From the NCBI GenBank assembly GCA_937990735.1, contig CALKQT010000096.1, positions 1 to 57,547 on the forward strand: a stretch of 57,547 bases of DNA, given 5' to 3'. The notes beneath the pieces were generated by a model. That model made no database searches and was not told where the DNA came from. It saw nothing but the letters and a program-made list of their open reading frames with translations. Of this stretch, positions 9,498 through 17,763 are shown piece by piece. The position numbers and the translations under genes were made by a program. Position 1 is the stretch's first letter, and each line of letters begins with the position of its first letter. This stretch comes from an uncultured Campylobacter sp. (GTDB taxonomy: Bacteria; Campylobacterota; Campylobacteria; Campylobacterales; Campylobacteraceae).

Positions 9498-10358
9498 ATG
9501 AAAAAAACGCTAAGCACGCTTTTTATCTTAGGTGCGTTATTTTTCGCAGGTTGCAACGACGAGGGCAAAGGCTCCTCAAATTCCGCGCAAGGCTCCGTCG
9601 CGTCGCAAAGTTATATCGACGGGATCAAAAAGCGCGGTGTGGTAAGGATCGCGGTTTTCGGCGACAAGCCGCCGTTTGGTTACATCGATGAGGCGGGCAA
9701 AAACGCGGGATATGACGTGTATTTTGCAAAACGTATCGCAAAGGAGCTTTTGGGCGATGAGAGCAAGGTTCAGTTCGTGCTCGTAGAGGCCGCCAATCGC
9801 GCGGAATTTTTGGCGTCGGATAAGGTCGATATCACGCTTGCAAATTTTACCGTCACGCCGGAGCGTAAAGAGGTCGTGGATTTCGCGCTGCCGTATATGA
9901 AGGTAGCCCTCGGCGTCGCGAGCAAGGATGGCGATATTACCGACGTTTCGCAGCTTAAAGACAAAACGCTTTTAATCAACAAAGGCACGACCGCAGATCT
10001 GTATTTTACGAAAAACCACCCCGAGATCAAGCTTTTAAAATTTGACCAAAATACCGAGACTTTCGGTGCGATGCTGGACGGCAGGGGCGATGCGATCGCG
10101 CATGATAATACGCTTTTGTTTGCGTGGACGAAGTCAAATCCTGGCTTTAAGGTAGGCATCCGCTCGCTCGGCGATCAGGACGTCATCGCGCCCGCGGTCA
10201 AAAAGGGCAACGACGAGCTTCGCAAATGGCTTGACGATCTAATCGTAAAGCTTGCGGGCGAGAAATTTTTCCACGCCGACTACGACGCGACGCTAGCGCC
10301 GGTATATGGCGACGACATCAAGGCTGACGACGTCGTAATCGAGGGCGGGAAGTTATAA
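9498..10358 (+). CDS. Amino-acid-binding lipoprotein of the ABC importer (CjaA-like)
   Basis: Periplasmic receptor of family SBP_bac_3, 286 residues. Lipobox FFAGC places the lipidated Cys at about residue 19, so the protein is tethered to a membrane. Family blocks include RIAVFGDKPPFGYID (about 50-64), VDITLANFTVTPERKEVVDF (Asp and Arg ligands to the amino acid's charged groups) and LLINKGTTAD. It resembles CjaA/cysteine receptors of C. jejuni more than Peb1, by my recollection of those sequences. Last gene of the operon; SD AAAGGAG. A GC-rich hairpin follows at 10382-10406. Confidence 0.9.
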   Translation: MKKTLSTLFILGALFFAGCNDEGKGSSNSAQGSVASQSYIDGIKKRGVVRIAVFGDKPPFGYIDEAGKNAGYDVYFAKRIAKELLGDESKVQFVLVEAANRAEFLASDKVDITLANFTVTPERKEVVDFALPYMKVALGVASKDGDITDVSQLKDKTLLINKGTTADLYFTKNHPEIKLLKFDQNTETFGAMLDGRGDAIAHDNTLLFAWTKSNPGFKVGIRSLGDQDVIAPAVKKGNDELRKWLDDLIVKLAGEKFFHADYDATLAPVYGDDIKADDVVIEGGKL

Positions 10359-10381
10359 ATTTAGATTTGCCATCTAGTTTA

Positions 10382-10406
10382 GCGGGGCAATCTTACTAAG
10401 CCCCGC
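10382..10406 (+). terminator. Hairpin terminator candidate of the ABC operon
   Basis: GCGGGGC and GCCCCGC form a perfect 7-bp stem with an 11-base loop, 23 bases after the last stop. No U-run follows, so it may protect the RNA end more than terminate. Confidence 0.45.
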
Positions 10407-10984
10407 AAGCTCGCAGCGACGCTGGCGCTGTAGCTTTACCAAAACGGCGTTCATAAACGCCCATAGGCGGCGAGCGCTTTTATAGGCTAGCTAAATTTAT
10501 CGATCTAGCGGCAAAGTTTTGCTTCCGCACGACAAATTTAGCCGAGCCAAAATGCAGCCTAGCGCGGATCGTCGCAGCAAAATTTAAGTCGCGAGCGGCG
10601 CGTGAAATTTCAAGCGATAGTAAAATTCTAACGCAAACTGCTCGTGCGGTAAAATTTATACCGCATGAGCGATGATAAATCAAGCGCTCGCTCGCTAACG
10701 GAGCGGGAATTTATAAAATTTATCGGCTCAAAGTAGCTTGCAAAGTCTTATACGAACGCTGCCGCGCGTGCGCTTCATCTTTCGATTGGCTCGCGCGAAG
10801 GAGCGATCACATGCTAAACGCGCGGTCCGCGCAACGCATTCATTTCCACGTTCAGTTACACGGCACATCTGTGCCACTGCCACCAAAGCCTACGATCCCG
10901 CGCGCTTTGTCTGCATATCTGTGTGTCGCCAGAGCCGTATGCAGCCCGCCGCCTCCGCCATACTCCATAGCGCCGCCGCCCGCC
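10407..10984. other. Gene-free, mixed-composition intergenic stretch
   Basis: No convincing gene. Short hairpins are present, such as GGCGTT-CATA-AACGCC (about 10445-10461) followed by CATAGGCGGCGAGCG. Open frames here are Arg/Ala-rich and lack SD sequences. Confidence 0.45.
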
Positions 10985-12370
10985 TCATTCGCTCCAAATT
11001 TTGCGGTTCAAATTTAGCTCGCTCACGATACTCACAAGCGTGCCGATCTCATCTACGTAAAGCGCTATCGTAGCGTCCTGCTTTAGCGAGCGGTCGATTC
11101 TAGGCTCGAAATTATCGCGCCAGGTCTCGATCGCCACGTAAATTTTATCCTCCCTTAGCACCGCGTTTATCTGCGAGCCCAGCCTTAGATAAACCTCCGT
11201 CAGTCGCTGCATCAAAAGCGGCGTCAGAGCGTATCTGGCGCCCACCTGATCGGTCGTATATACGTCAAAAAACTCCTCAAATTTCACGTCGTCCATATTT
11301 GCTCGCTGCCCGTATCTGCGCAGATTTCGCGAGTTTTTGTGACATACCCGCACCTCGCAGTTAAGCCTTTTGTGAAAGTCCGCGACGAAAAGCACTCCTT
11401 GAAATTTTACGTCGGTGCGAGTGCCGTTTTTGGTGCGCACCTTTTCGGCGGCGTAAAAGTCGCTAAATCTCACGCGCACGCCCTGCACCTCCCCGCTCAT
11501 CATATCCTCGCTCGATTGCTCGTTTATGTAGCAGTCGTAAATTTCAAAAAACTCATCCGTCCCCAGCCCGTCATTTTCATCGTAGCTAAGCCCGAAGCTT
11601 TTTGCGATGCTCGCGACGATCCTGCTTTTGAAATTTGATCTGAAATTCCGTCTTTTACTCGCCGTTAAAAGAGCGCTCACGACGCCATAAACGGAGATGC
11701 CGAAAAATACGCCGGGCACCACTTCGTCCCAAAAGCGCGCCACCAGTGCGCCCACGCCGGTCCCTACGACAGCGGCGATGATGTTGGCCTTTTTCACCGC
11801 TTTTTGCAGCGCCGCGCGCTCATCCTCCAGGCTCTGCAGATCGGCTAGAAAGTTAAATTTTGACTGGGTTGCGCCGTCTTTTTCACTCCCGCCTTCTCTT
11901 TCGGCGACTTTAGGCTCAAACCTCTCGTAAATAGCGCTCGCGCGGCTATCACTGCTTTCGGAGTTATCGCCCTCGCCCGCTTCGGCTTTTAATACCCGCC
12001 CCTCTTTCGCATCGGCGCTTAAAATTTGCCCGTCTTGCGCCGCGCCCTGCCCTAGCGCGCCTGTATCTTGCGCCGTGTCTAAGTCGCTAAATTTATCAAA
12101 ATTTGCGCGCTGCGTACCGCCGTTTTTGCCAAAGCTTAAGCTGCAAAATAGACGGTAGAGCAGTCCGTTTAAAACTGGAAAGATGATGAAAAGCGCGACT
12201 ATGAGCCAGTTTGTATCAAACGAGACGAGCTCTGCCCTCGTATTTAAAAGCACGTAAAGCCCGAGCAGCAGCAGGGTTATCAAAAATGAGACGAGCTTGC
12301 TAATGCGCGCGAGCTTTTCGCGCCGTTTTTCAAGCAGGTAAAGCTCCTGCGAATCGCCGTTTCTATCCAT
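10985..12370 (-). CDS. DUF3137 domain membrane protein
   Basis: A 461-residue protein of the DUF3137 family, function unknown. Two hydrophobic segments near the N-terminus (about residues 22-45 and 52-75) are followed by a charged, low-complexity linker of about 100 residues and two more hydrophobic segments (about 200-245). The DUF3137 core follows, with IYDCYINEQSSED and RYALTPLLMQRL as conserved-looking blocks. I choose ATG 12370 because AAAGGCGG lies just upstream; an in-frame ATG at 12391 has no SD. No partner gene is visible nearby. Confidence 0.75.
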   Translation of the reverse strand: MDRNGDSQELYLLEKRREKLARISKLVSFLITLLLLGLYVLLNTRAELVSFDTNWLIVALFIIFPVLNGLLYRLFCSLSFGKNGGTQRANFDKFSDLDTAQDTGALGQGAAQDGQILSADAKEGRVLKAEAGEGDNSESSDSRASAIYERFEPKVAEREGGSEKDGATQSKFNFLADLQSLEDERAALQKAVKKANIIAAVVGTGVGALVARFWDEVVPGVFFGISVYGVVSALLTASKRRNFRSNFKSRIVASIAKSFGLSYDENDGLGTDEFFEIYDCYINEQSSEDMMSGEVQGVRVRFSDFYAAEKVRTKNGTRTDVKFQGVLFVADFHKRLNCEVRVCHKNSRNLRRYGQRANMDDVKFEEFFDVYTTDQVGARYALTPLLMQRLTEVYLRLGSQINAVLREDKIYVAIETWRDNFEPRIDRSLKQDATIALYVDEIGTLVSIVSELNLNRKIWSE

Positions 12371-12568
12371 AATCCGCCTTTTGTAACGCATTTAAGCGCC
12401 GGTTTATTTGCCGCACGCCAAATTTAAACGTTTGCGCGCCGCCGCCTGATCGCCGCTAAATTTAGCGCAAAACTCGCGCCCTGTCGCAAAATTTTAAAAT
12501 TTAATCCGCCGCTTTAAATTTAGCCGCTATAAAATTTTAAATTTCGTCCTTGCCGCGCCGTAGTTCGT

Positions 12569-13762
12569 TTAATGCGGGCAAATCTTTAGCGCCTCTTTCA
12601 GCCGTCCTAGCCCGTCTTTTAGCAGCGCCCTAGAGGTCGCGATATTTAGGCGCAAAAATCTCTCGCCACCCTTACCGTATTGCGCGCCGCAGGAGAGATA
12701 CAGCCCCGTTTTTTCGCGGATGAAGCGCACAAGCTCCGCGCTATCCTGCGTGTAAGCGCCCGCATCAAACCACATCAGATAGGTCGCGTCTTGCGGCACG
12801 ACGCGCACCTGCGGAAGCTCACGCGCGATAAATTCCGTCGCGAATTTGCGATTTTCGCTGAGGTATTCGCGCAGAGCATCCAGCCACGCCGCACCCTTCG
12901 TAAATGCGGCGATCGCTCCTTGGACGCCGAAAAAATTCGGCTCGGCGATGTCGTCGGAATTTAGCGCCTTTGAAATTTTATGACGCAAGCGCTTATCCGC
13001 GGCAAAGACTGCCGCGCTTTGCAGCCCTGCGATGTTAAACGCCTTAGTTGGCGCGATTATGCTAGCCGAAATCCTCTCGCAGCTCTTGCTTGCCGCAGCA
13101 AATGGCGTGTAACGCACGCCCGGCTCGGTCAGATCGCAATGCACCTCGTCGCTAAGCACTGTCACGCCGTGCTTTTCGCACAGCTCGCCGATGCGGGCAA
13201 GATCGTCTCTGCTAAAGGTGCGACCGATCGGATTGTGCGGGTTGCAAAGGATAAAAAGCGTCGTCTGCGGATCGGCGAGCTTAGCCTCCAAATCCGCCCA
13301 ATCGATGTTATAATCGCCGCTAGCGTAGGCAAGCTCGTTTTGCAACGGCACGCGGGCGGCGTTTTTGATGCAGTAGTAAAAGCAGTTGTAAACGGGGCTC
13401 ATCAGCAGCACGTTTTCGGCGGGCGAAGTAAGCTTGCGGATGATCGAATCGATCGCAGGCAGCGTGCCGCCGGCATAGATCAGCCACTCCTTTTGGATTT
13501 CATAATCGTGGCGCGAAAGCCACCAGCCTTGATACGCGCTACGCCACTCATCATCGATAATCGAATAGCCCAAAACTCGCTCATTTAGCCGCTTTTGCAG
13601 AGCCTCGATGATCTCGGGCGCTACGGCAAAGTCCATGTCCGCGACCCACATCGGAAGCTCGTTCTCGCCCACATCCCATTTAAGCGACTTCGTGCCGCGG
13701 CGGTTTGGCAGAGTGTCGAAATCATATTTCTCCTTGCCGCTTATAAAATCAAAAAGTCCCAT
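12569..13762 (-). CDS. PatB/MalY-family PLP-dependent C-S lyase (cystathionine beta-lyase type)
   Basis: Cytosolic fold-type I PLP enzyme, 397 residues. Lys240 in SIIAPTKAFNIAGLQ is the Schiff-base residue; NPHNPIGR (about 174-181) and SDEVHCDL (about 204-211) bind the cofactor. Members split cystathionine or cysteine conjugates, releasing homocysteine or H2S. The start is ATG 13762, one base after the stop of the DUF3737 gene, so the two are probably co-transcribed. The link may be only genomic. A role in methionine or sulfide metabolism is inferred from the family. Confidence 0.9.
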   Translation of the reverse strand: MGLFDFISGKEKYDFDTLPNRRGTKSLKWDVGENELPMWVADMDFAVAPEIIEALQKRLNERVLGYSIIDDEWRSAYQGWWLSRHDYEIQKEWLIYAGGTLPAIDSIIRKLTSPAENVLLMSPVYNCFYYCIKNAARVPLQNELAYASGDYNIDWADLEAKLADPQTTLFILCNPHNPIGRTFSRDDLARIGELCEKHGVTVLSDEVHCDLTEPGVRYTPFAAASKSCERISASIIAPTKAFNIAGLQSAAVFAADKRLRHKISKALNSDDIAEPNFFGVQGAIAAFTKGAAWLDALREYLSENRKFATEFIARELPQVRVVPQDATYLMWFDAGAYTQDSAELVRFIREKTGLYLSCGAQYGKGGERFLRLNIATSRALLKDGLGRLKEALKICPH

Positions 13763-13763
13763 C

Positions 13764-14606
13764 TTACGCCCTTAATTCAGTAATAATTTCAGTTTTAGAC
13801 GCGTCCGTTGCGCCGTCTAGGATCAGTTCGCCGATGCTTGCCGCGCGGATTAGCCCGCTACTTGGATTTTTGACGCTATCGATCGCGCCTTTTACCTCGG
13901 CACGGACGTCGCTGTATTCAAACGCCAGCGTCGTATTTATCAGCTCGCAGTCTTGCAAGCGCAGGTTTTGCATATAGCAAAAGCCCTGCAGGCTCTCGAT
14001 CTTGCAGTTTCGCAGCGTCACATTTTTAGAATTCCACCCAAAGTATTCGCCTGCGATGAAGCAGTTCTCGACCACGATATTTTCGCAGTTCCAAAATGCG
14101 TCCTTGGATAGGAGCTTGGAGTTTTTGATCGTTACGTTTCTGCAGCCGTCAAAGCAGTAATCTCCGAAGAGCGATAGATTTTCAATACTTAAGTTTTCGC
14201 AATCAAGCCCGAAATACGCGCCCTTTGCGGTAACGTTTTTTAGCGTGACGTCGCTGCAGTGCCACAAGGTCTCTTGCGCATCAGCAAATTCCACGTTTTG
14301 CAACGCGGCGTCTTTTACGCGGCGAAGCCCCTTGGGCGCGCCGTAGAGGCAGTCTTTTAGCACCACGCCACGGCTATACCAGATCCCTGCGCGCGCGACC
14401 TCGTCGAATAAGCAGTCCTGCGCGCGGATATTTTCGGCGTACCAAAACGGATATTTCCACTCAAATTTACAGTTTTGTGCGACGATATTTGCGCTGTGCT
14501 TTAGCGGAGACTCGCCCTCGCCGAAAACGGAATTTTCGATCCGCAGATCCTTTGCGCCGAACAGCGCGCGCTCGCCGCTAAAGTGCTTTTGTCTTAATAT
14601 TTGCAT
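13764..14606 (-). CDS. DUF3737 protein, right-handed beta-helix
   Basis: A 280-residue protein made of repeated strand units such as DVTLKNVTAKGAYFG, NVTIKNSKLLSKDAFW and NIVVENCFIAGEYFG, giving a solenoid of about 10 turns. The whole sequence follows the DUF3737 pattern (start QILRQKHFSGERALFGAKDL, end SIGELILDGA). Known members have no proven function. I choose ATG 14606 because TAAGGAAAG lies upstream; an earlier in-frame ATG at 14645 has no SD. It precedes the PatB-type gene with one base between. Confidence 0.85.
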   Translation of the reverse strand: MQILRQKHFSGERALFGAKDLRIENSVFGEGESPLKHSANIVAQNCKFEWKYPFWYAENIRAQDCLFDEVARAGIWYSRGVVLKDCLYGAPKGLRRVKDAALQNVEFADAQETLWHCSDVTLKNVTAKGAYFGLDCENLSIENLSLFGDYCFDGCRNVTIKNSKLLSKDAFWNCENIVVENCFIAGEYFGWNSKNVTLRNCKIESLQGFCYMQNLRLQDCELINTTLAFEYSDVRAEVKGAIDSVKNPSSGLIRAASIGELILDGATDASKTEIITELRA

Positions 14607-15029
14607 GGCTTTCCTTAGATTTAAAATTTGCTTCAGATTATACAAGGAATTTCAAAATTCCGCGTAGCTTGGGCATATGAAACGCAAGCGAATTTTAAAA
14701 ATTTTAAAATTTAAAGGCGGCGAAGGACTAAATTTGACGCGCCTCGGTAGCGGATACACGGCACTTGAAGCGAATGCACGGCGAATCGCCGCGCGCTTAT
14801 AAAGGCGTTTTTGTAAACGCCCTAATGAAGCGCGCCCAGATCACTACGGCTAGCCACGTATTCGCGCAGGCACCCCGTATATGCCCGCGACGTGCGTCGC
14901 CCAAAAGACGCATAAAATTTATCGCGAGCGGCGCTTTAAAATTTATAAAATTTTCTCCGAGCAACGTGTAAATTTTAGCAGACGTCGCAAAGAAGCGTAA
15001 AATTTTATACCATATTGCGACGGGCGCGT
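14607..15029. other. Intergenic stretch with nested palindrome
   Basis: No gene. A nested inverted repeat lies near 14791-14832: GCGCGCTT pairs with AAGCGCGC, and inside it GGCGTTT pairs with AAACGCC. It could act as a bidirectional terminator or be part of the repeat background. The rest is AAATTT-rich. Confidence 0.45.
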
Positions 15030-15509
15030 CTAATGCTCGTGGTGATGCAAGTGGATGTCTTCGCCGCGGTCTCGATCCGTAGCACGCTTTCGCAGATCAA
15101 AATACACAAAAAGCCCGCTAGGCTCGCCATCCTCGTAAATTTCAAGCTTGTAGCGCATTACGGCATGCGTGCACACTGCAACGTCAAGCATCGCTTCATA
15201 GCCGTCTGCGCTGCGCTTTAGCGGGAATTCCGCATTGCCCATATTCATACTCACGCCCGAAATTTTAACGCTCGGATTTTTCAGCTCACGCGAAATTCCG
15301 CTTATTTTTAGCTCGTTTGCTCCCGCTTCGATCGGATGGCGCGCTACGCTAAAGAGCGCCTTCTGCCCGCCCGCGTTAGTCTCGCAGTCCTGTGCGGCTA
15401 GATTGCAGCCCAGACGCGTCCTTATATCCTTAAATAATGCATCGCTCTCATCCGCGCCAAATCCTAAAGTAGCGGCGACAATCAAGCTAAAACGTAGAGC
15501 CTTTATCAT
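15030..15509 (-). CDS. Secreted protein with His-rich C-terminus (YtkA/FixH-like)
   Basis: A 159-residue protein with a Sec signal (about 1-19, ...VAATLGFGA). The mature part is an Ig-like beta-sandwich by pattern: KISGVSMNMGNAEFPLKR and MRYKLEIYEDGEPSGLF resemble the YtkA/FixH-type fold used by periplasmic copper and small-ligand proteins. Two Cys near residues 35 and 42 may form a disulfide. The tail DIHLHHHEH and the SMNMG segment could bind a metal. Function is inferred only; copper handling is the most natural guess. The next gene is divergent. Confidence 0.55.
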   Translation of the reverse strand: MIKALRFSLIVAATLGFGADESDALFKDIRTRLGCNLAAQDCETNAGGQKALFSVARHPIEAGANELKISGISRELKNPSVKISGVSMNMGNAEFPLKRSADGYEAMLDVAVCTHAVMRYKLEIYEDGEPSGLFVYFDLRKRATDRDRGEDIHLHHHEH

Positions 15510-15623
15510 TATGATCCTTTGTAAATGAAATTTGTGCGCAATTTTAGCAAAAATTCTCGCCCTTTTAAGAATATTGATTAAATTCGGCTAAAATAGCGAA
15601 TATCTTCTACGAAAGGATGAAAA

Positions 15624-15986
15624 ATGGCTGAGTTTTTAATCAAAGACGCCAAGGACGGCTGCAAATTCGATCTACTCTATGACGGGCACGTACTGTGCAC
15701 CTCCGAGGTTTACACGAGCAAGGCCGCTTGCAAAAACGGCATCGAAAGCGTCGCAAAAAACGCCGCACTAGATAAAATCGAGGATCAAATCGCGGGCGGC
15801 GAAAAGCTAAACAATCCGAAATTTGAGCTTTACACCGATAAAGCTGGCAAGGTTCGCTTCCGTCTAACGGCCAGCAACGGACAGATCATCGCCGTTAGCA
15901 AAGATTTTGAAGCCAAAGCGGACGCTCTAAAAGTAATAGAGCTTATCGTAAAACAGGCTGCGAAAGCCAAGATCAAGGAGGCGTAA
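15624..15986 (+). CDS. DUF1508 (YegP-like) protein, two repeats
   Basis: A 120-residue cytosolic protein with two DUF1508 units: residues about 1-58 (KFDLLYDGHVLCTSEVYTSK, CKNGIESV) and about 65-115 (KFELYTDKAGKVRFRLTAS, GQIIAVSKDF). Such proteins form a small beta-alpha fold and have no established role. SD AAAGGAT precedes ATG 15624. The next gene starts at the base after the stop, so they form an operon. Confidence 0.85.
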   Translation: MAEFLIKDAKDGCKFDLLYDGHVLCTSEVYTSKAACKNGIESVAKNAALDKIEDQIAGGEKLNNPKFELYTDKAGKVRFRLTASNGQIIAVSKDFEAKADALKVIELIVKQAAKAKIKEA

Positions 15987-16433
15987 ATGGACATAAACGG
16001 ACTTGTAAATATGGTCTCTGCTCTCAAAAGCGACGATAAAAATTTAAGAGAATTTCAAAGCGGTCCGGTCGCTTTTATCGAAAAATTTCTAGGCGTGGAT
16101 CTGCCCGACGACCAGATAAATGCGATAATTGCGGGCATCAGCTCAAATTTTTTAAGCAAAAACGAAAGCGGCGGATCTAGCTCGCTAGGCTCGATGCTGG
16201 GCGGACTTTTGGGCGACGGCGAGGACGTGCAAGCAAACGCCGTCGATAGCAAAGGCGTAGATTTTAGCGCGCTGATCAGCAAAATCGCGAGCGCTAAGCT
16301 CGACGTAAACGGCGACGGCAAAATCGATATCAACGACGCAAGTAGCTTTTTGGGTGATCTTTTAGGAGGCGGCGCAAACGGCGAAGACAAGGGGTTAAGC
16401 TTAGGCAGTCTGCTAAAAACGTTTAAAATTTAA
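15987..16433 (+). CDS. Small protein with an EF-hand-like calcium loop
   Basis: A 148-residue protein I do not recognise. The N-terminal third is helical (residues 1-50). A Gly/Ser-rich hinge follows. At about 107-120 DVNGDGKIDINDAS matches an EF-hand/dockerin loop (Asp at positions 1, 3, 5, Asn/Asp at 9-12). There is no signal peptide. The SD AAGGAGG lies inside the end of the preceding DUF1508 gene. Calcium binding is inferred from the loop only. Confidence 0.65.
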   Translation: MDINGLVNMVSALKSDDKNLREFQSGPVAFIEKFLGVDLPDDQINAIIAGISSNFLSKNESGGSSSLGSMLGGLLGDGEDVQANAVDSKGVDFSALISKIASAKLDVNGDGKIDINDASSFLGDLLGGGANGEDKGLSLGSLLKTFKI

Positions 16434-16918
16434 ACGAGCTAAATTTAAAAAGCAGGCCGGATTTTGCGCGACGATGTTTAAATTTGCGCGCGCTATTTTA
16501 ATCCGCGCCTGCACAATACGGCGCTCGCGTGGAAGGTTTAAATTTATACTGCATTGCGCGCGAGCCCTTGAGTTTAAGCAAAACGAGCTTAAATTTATAA
16601 CTAGACGGCATTAAATTTAAGCCGCTTCTTTGTAGCATTTTATTTATGCTGCCTCGGCAGAGCGCTCTGCTCTTTTGATCGTTCATATTGAGCTAAAATA
16701 ACCACAAACTCTGCTTTAAATTTTTATCTTTGCTCTTTAACATCCGCTTTAAATTTAGTCGCTCTTTGACTCCGTTTTATTTTACCGCCCATTCAAATGC
16801 CCGCACAGCGCGCCATAGCATATCGTCGAATTTCATCAAAATTTTAAAAACGACTATAAATTAAACGCGAAAGAGTTCACCTGAAAAGGATATATTTTCT
16901 TTCTATTTACTGTTTAGG
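16434..16918. other. AAATTTA-rich gene-free stretch
   Basis: No gene seen. Repeated GCTTTAAATTTA-type words in several copies; it ends at the promoter of the candidate small RNA. Confidence 0.45.
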
Positions 16919-16921
16919 TAG

Positions 16922-16996
16922 TATAATCGTTCTCGTCCGACAAGATAAAACCTCCTTTTTGTATGAAGCCCGAGCGTAAAAGCTCGGGCTTTTTTT
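16922..16996 (+). ncRNA. Candidate small RNA with CCUCC anti-SD segment and intrinsic terminator
   Basis: A TATAAT at 16922-16927 predicts a start near 16934. About 35 bases later comes a textbook terminator: AGCCCGAGC (16967-16975), loop GTAAAA (16976-16981), GCTCGGGCT (16982-16990) and seven T. The predicted RNA is about 63 nt. The unpaired part contains ACCTCCTTTTT (16950-16960), complementary to Shine-Dalgarno sequences, which suggests a trans-acting repressor of translation. No open frame of size is present. Alternative: a leader with an attenuator for moaC, whose ATG lies 48 bases after the terminator. Confidence 0.55.
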
Positions 16997-17043
16997 ATAC
17001 CCGAAATTCTGCTATAATCCCGTCAAAAACTGCAAGGAATTTT

Positions 17044-17514
17044 ATGCTTACACATATCGACGAAAATAATATGCCGCGCATGGTAGATGTCGGCGCTAAG
17101 GATGATAGCGAGCGTGTAGCCACCGCTAGCGGCATCATCCGCATGAGCGCGGAGGCGTTTGCCGCCGTCAAGCAAAACACGGCCAAAAAAGGCCCCGTGC
17201 TTCAAACTGCCGTCGTTGCCGCGATAATGGGCGCTAAAAAGACGAGCGAACTCATACCCATGACCCATCCGCTTACGATTACTTCGATTAAAACCGATAT
17301 TGAGGAGCTTGCGAGCGAATGCGCGTTTAAGCTTTTCGTAACTGTAAAAATCACGGGCAAAACGGGCGTCGAGATGGAGGCGCTAACGGGCGTGAGCGTG
17401 GGGCTCCTGACGATTTATGATATGCTAAAAGCGGTAGATAAATCGATGCAGATCACGGATGTAGTGCTGCAGCGCAAAGAGGGGGGCAAGAGTGGCGTGT
17501 ATATTAGGGGCTGA
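17044..17514 (+). CDS. moaC: Cyclic pyranopterin monophosphate synthase
   Basis: Second step of molybdenum cofactor synthesis: with MoaA it turns GTP into cyclic pyranopterin phosphate. The 156-residue protein has the family start THIDENNMPRMVDVGAKDDSER, the substrate-loop block LIPMTHPLTIT and GVEMEALTGVSVGLLTIYDMLKA, whose Lys and Asp are catalytic in known MoaC. I choose ATG 17044 with AAGGA upstream; the open frame extends back through the preceding terminator. The product feeds the TorA-type enzymes elsewhere in the window. Its end overlaps the next gene by 23 bases. Confidence 0.96.
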   Translation: MLTHIDENNMPRMVDVGAKDDSERVATASGIIRMSAEAFAAVKQNTAKKGPVLQTAVVAAIMGAKKTSELIPMTHPLTITSIKTDIEELASECAFKLFVTVKITGKTGVEMEALTGVSVGLLTIYDMLKAVDKSMQITDVVLQRKEGGKSGVYIRG

Positions 17515-17752
17515 AAAGCCAAAAATCGACTATCCGCTCTTTTGGGAATATAAAGTAGTCCTAGACGCGACTACCCAAAAGCGCGAGCAGATCGATGAAA
17601 TTTTAAAGGGCGAAAATTACAAAATAGACTTTTCGCGCTTTTCAAACGGCGGCAAATATATGAGCTTCAACGTAAGCGTTTTCGTTAAAGACGACTTGCA
17701 TCGAAACGAAATTTTCGAGCGCTTAAAAGTCCACTTTAAATATGTATTGTGA
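17492..17752 (+). CDS. DUF493 (YbeD/HP0495-like) protein
   Basis: An 86-residue protein of the ACT-like DUF493 family; homologues include E. coli YbeD and H. pylori HP0495. Pattern: PLFWEYKVVLDATTQK, FSNGGKYMSFNVSVFV and LKVHFKYVL. The proposed start is GTG 17492 with a G6 run as SD, 23 bases inside moaC. The function of the family is not established; a ligand-binding regulatory role is suggested for the fold. Translational coupling to moaC is likely. The next gene starts 11 bases after the stop. Confidence 0.8.
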   Translation: MACILGAEKPKIDYPLFWEYKVVLDATTQKREQIDEILKGENYKIDFSRFSNGGKYMSFNVSVFVKDDLHRNEIFERLKVHFKYVL

Positions 17753-17763
17753 CAGGAGATGAA

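Noticed and set aside
10738..11073. Open frames in the gap before the DUF3137 gene
   Set aside because: Arg-rich, no SD, overlap the end of a real gene.
17481..17486. G6 run at the end of moaC as a phase-variable tract
   Set aside because: Too short for slippage switching and it serves as the SD of the next gene.
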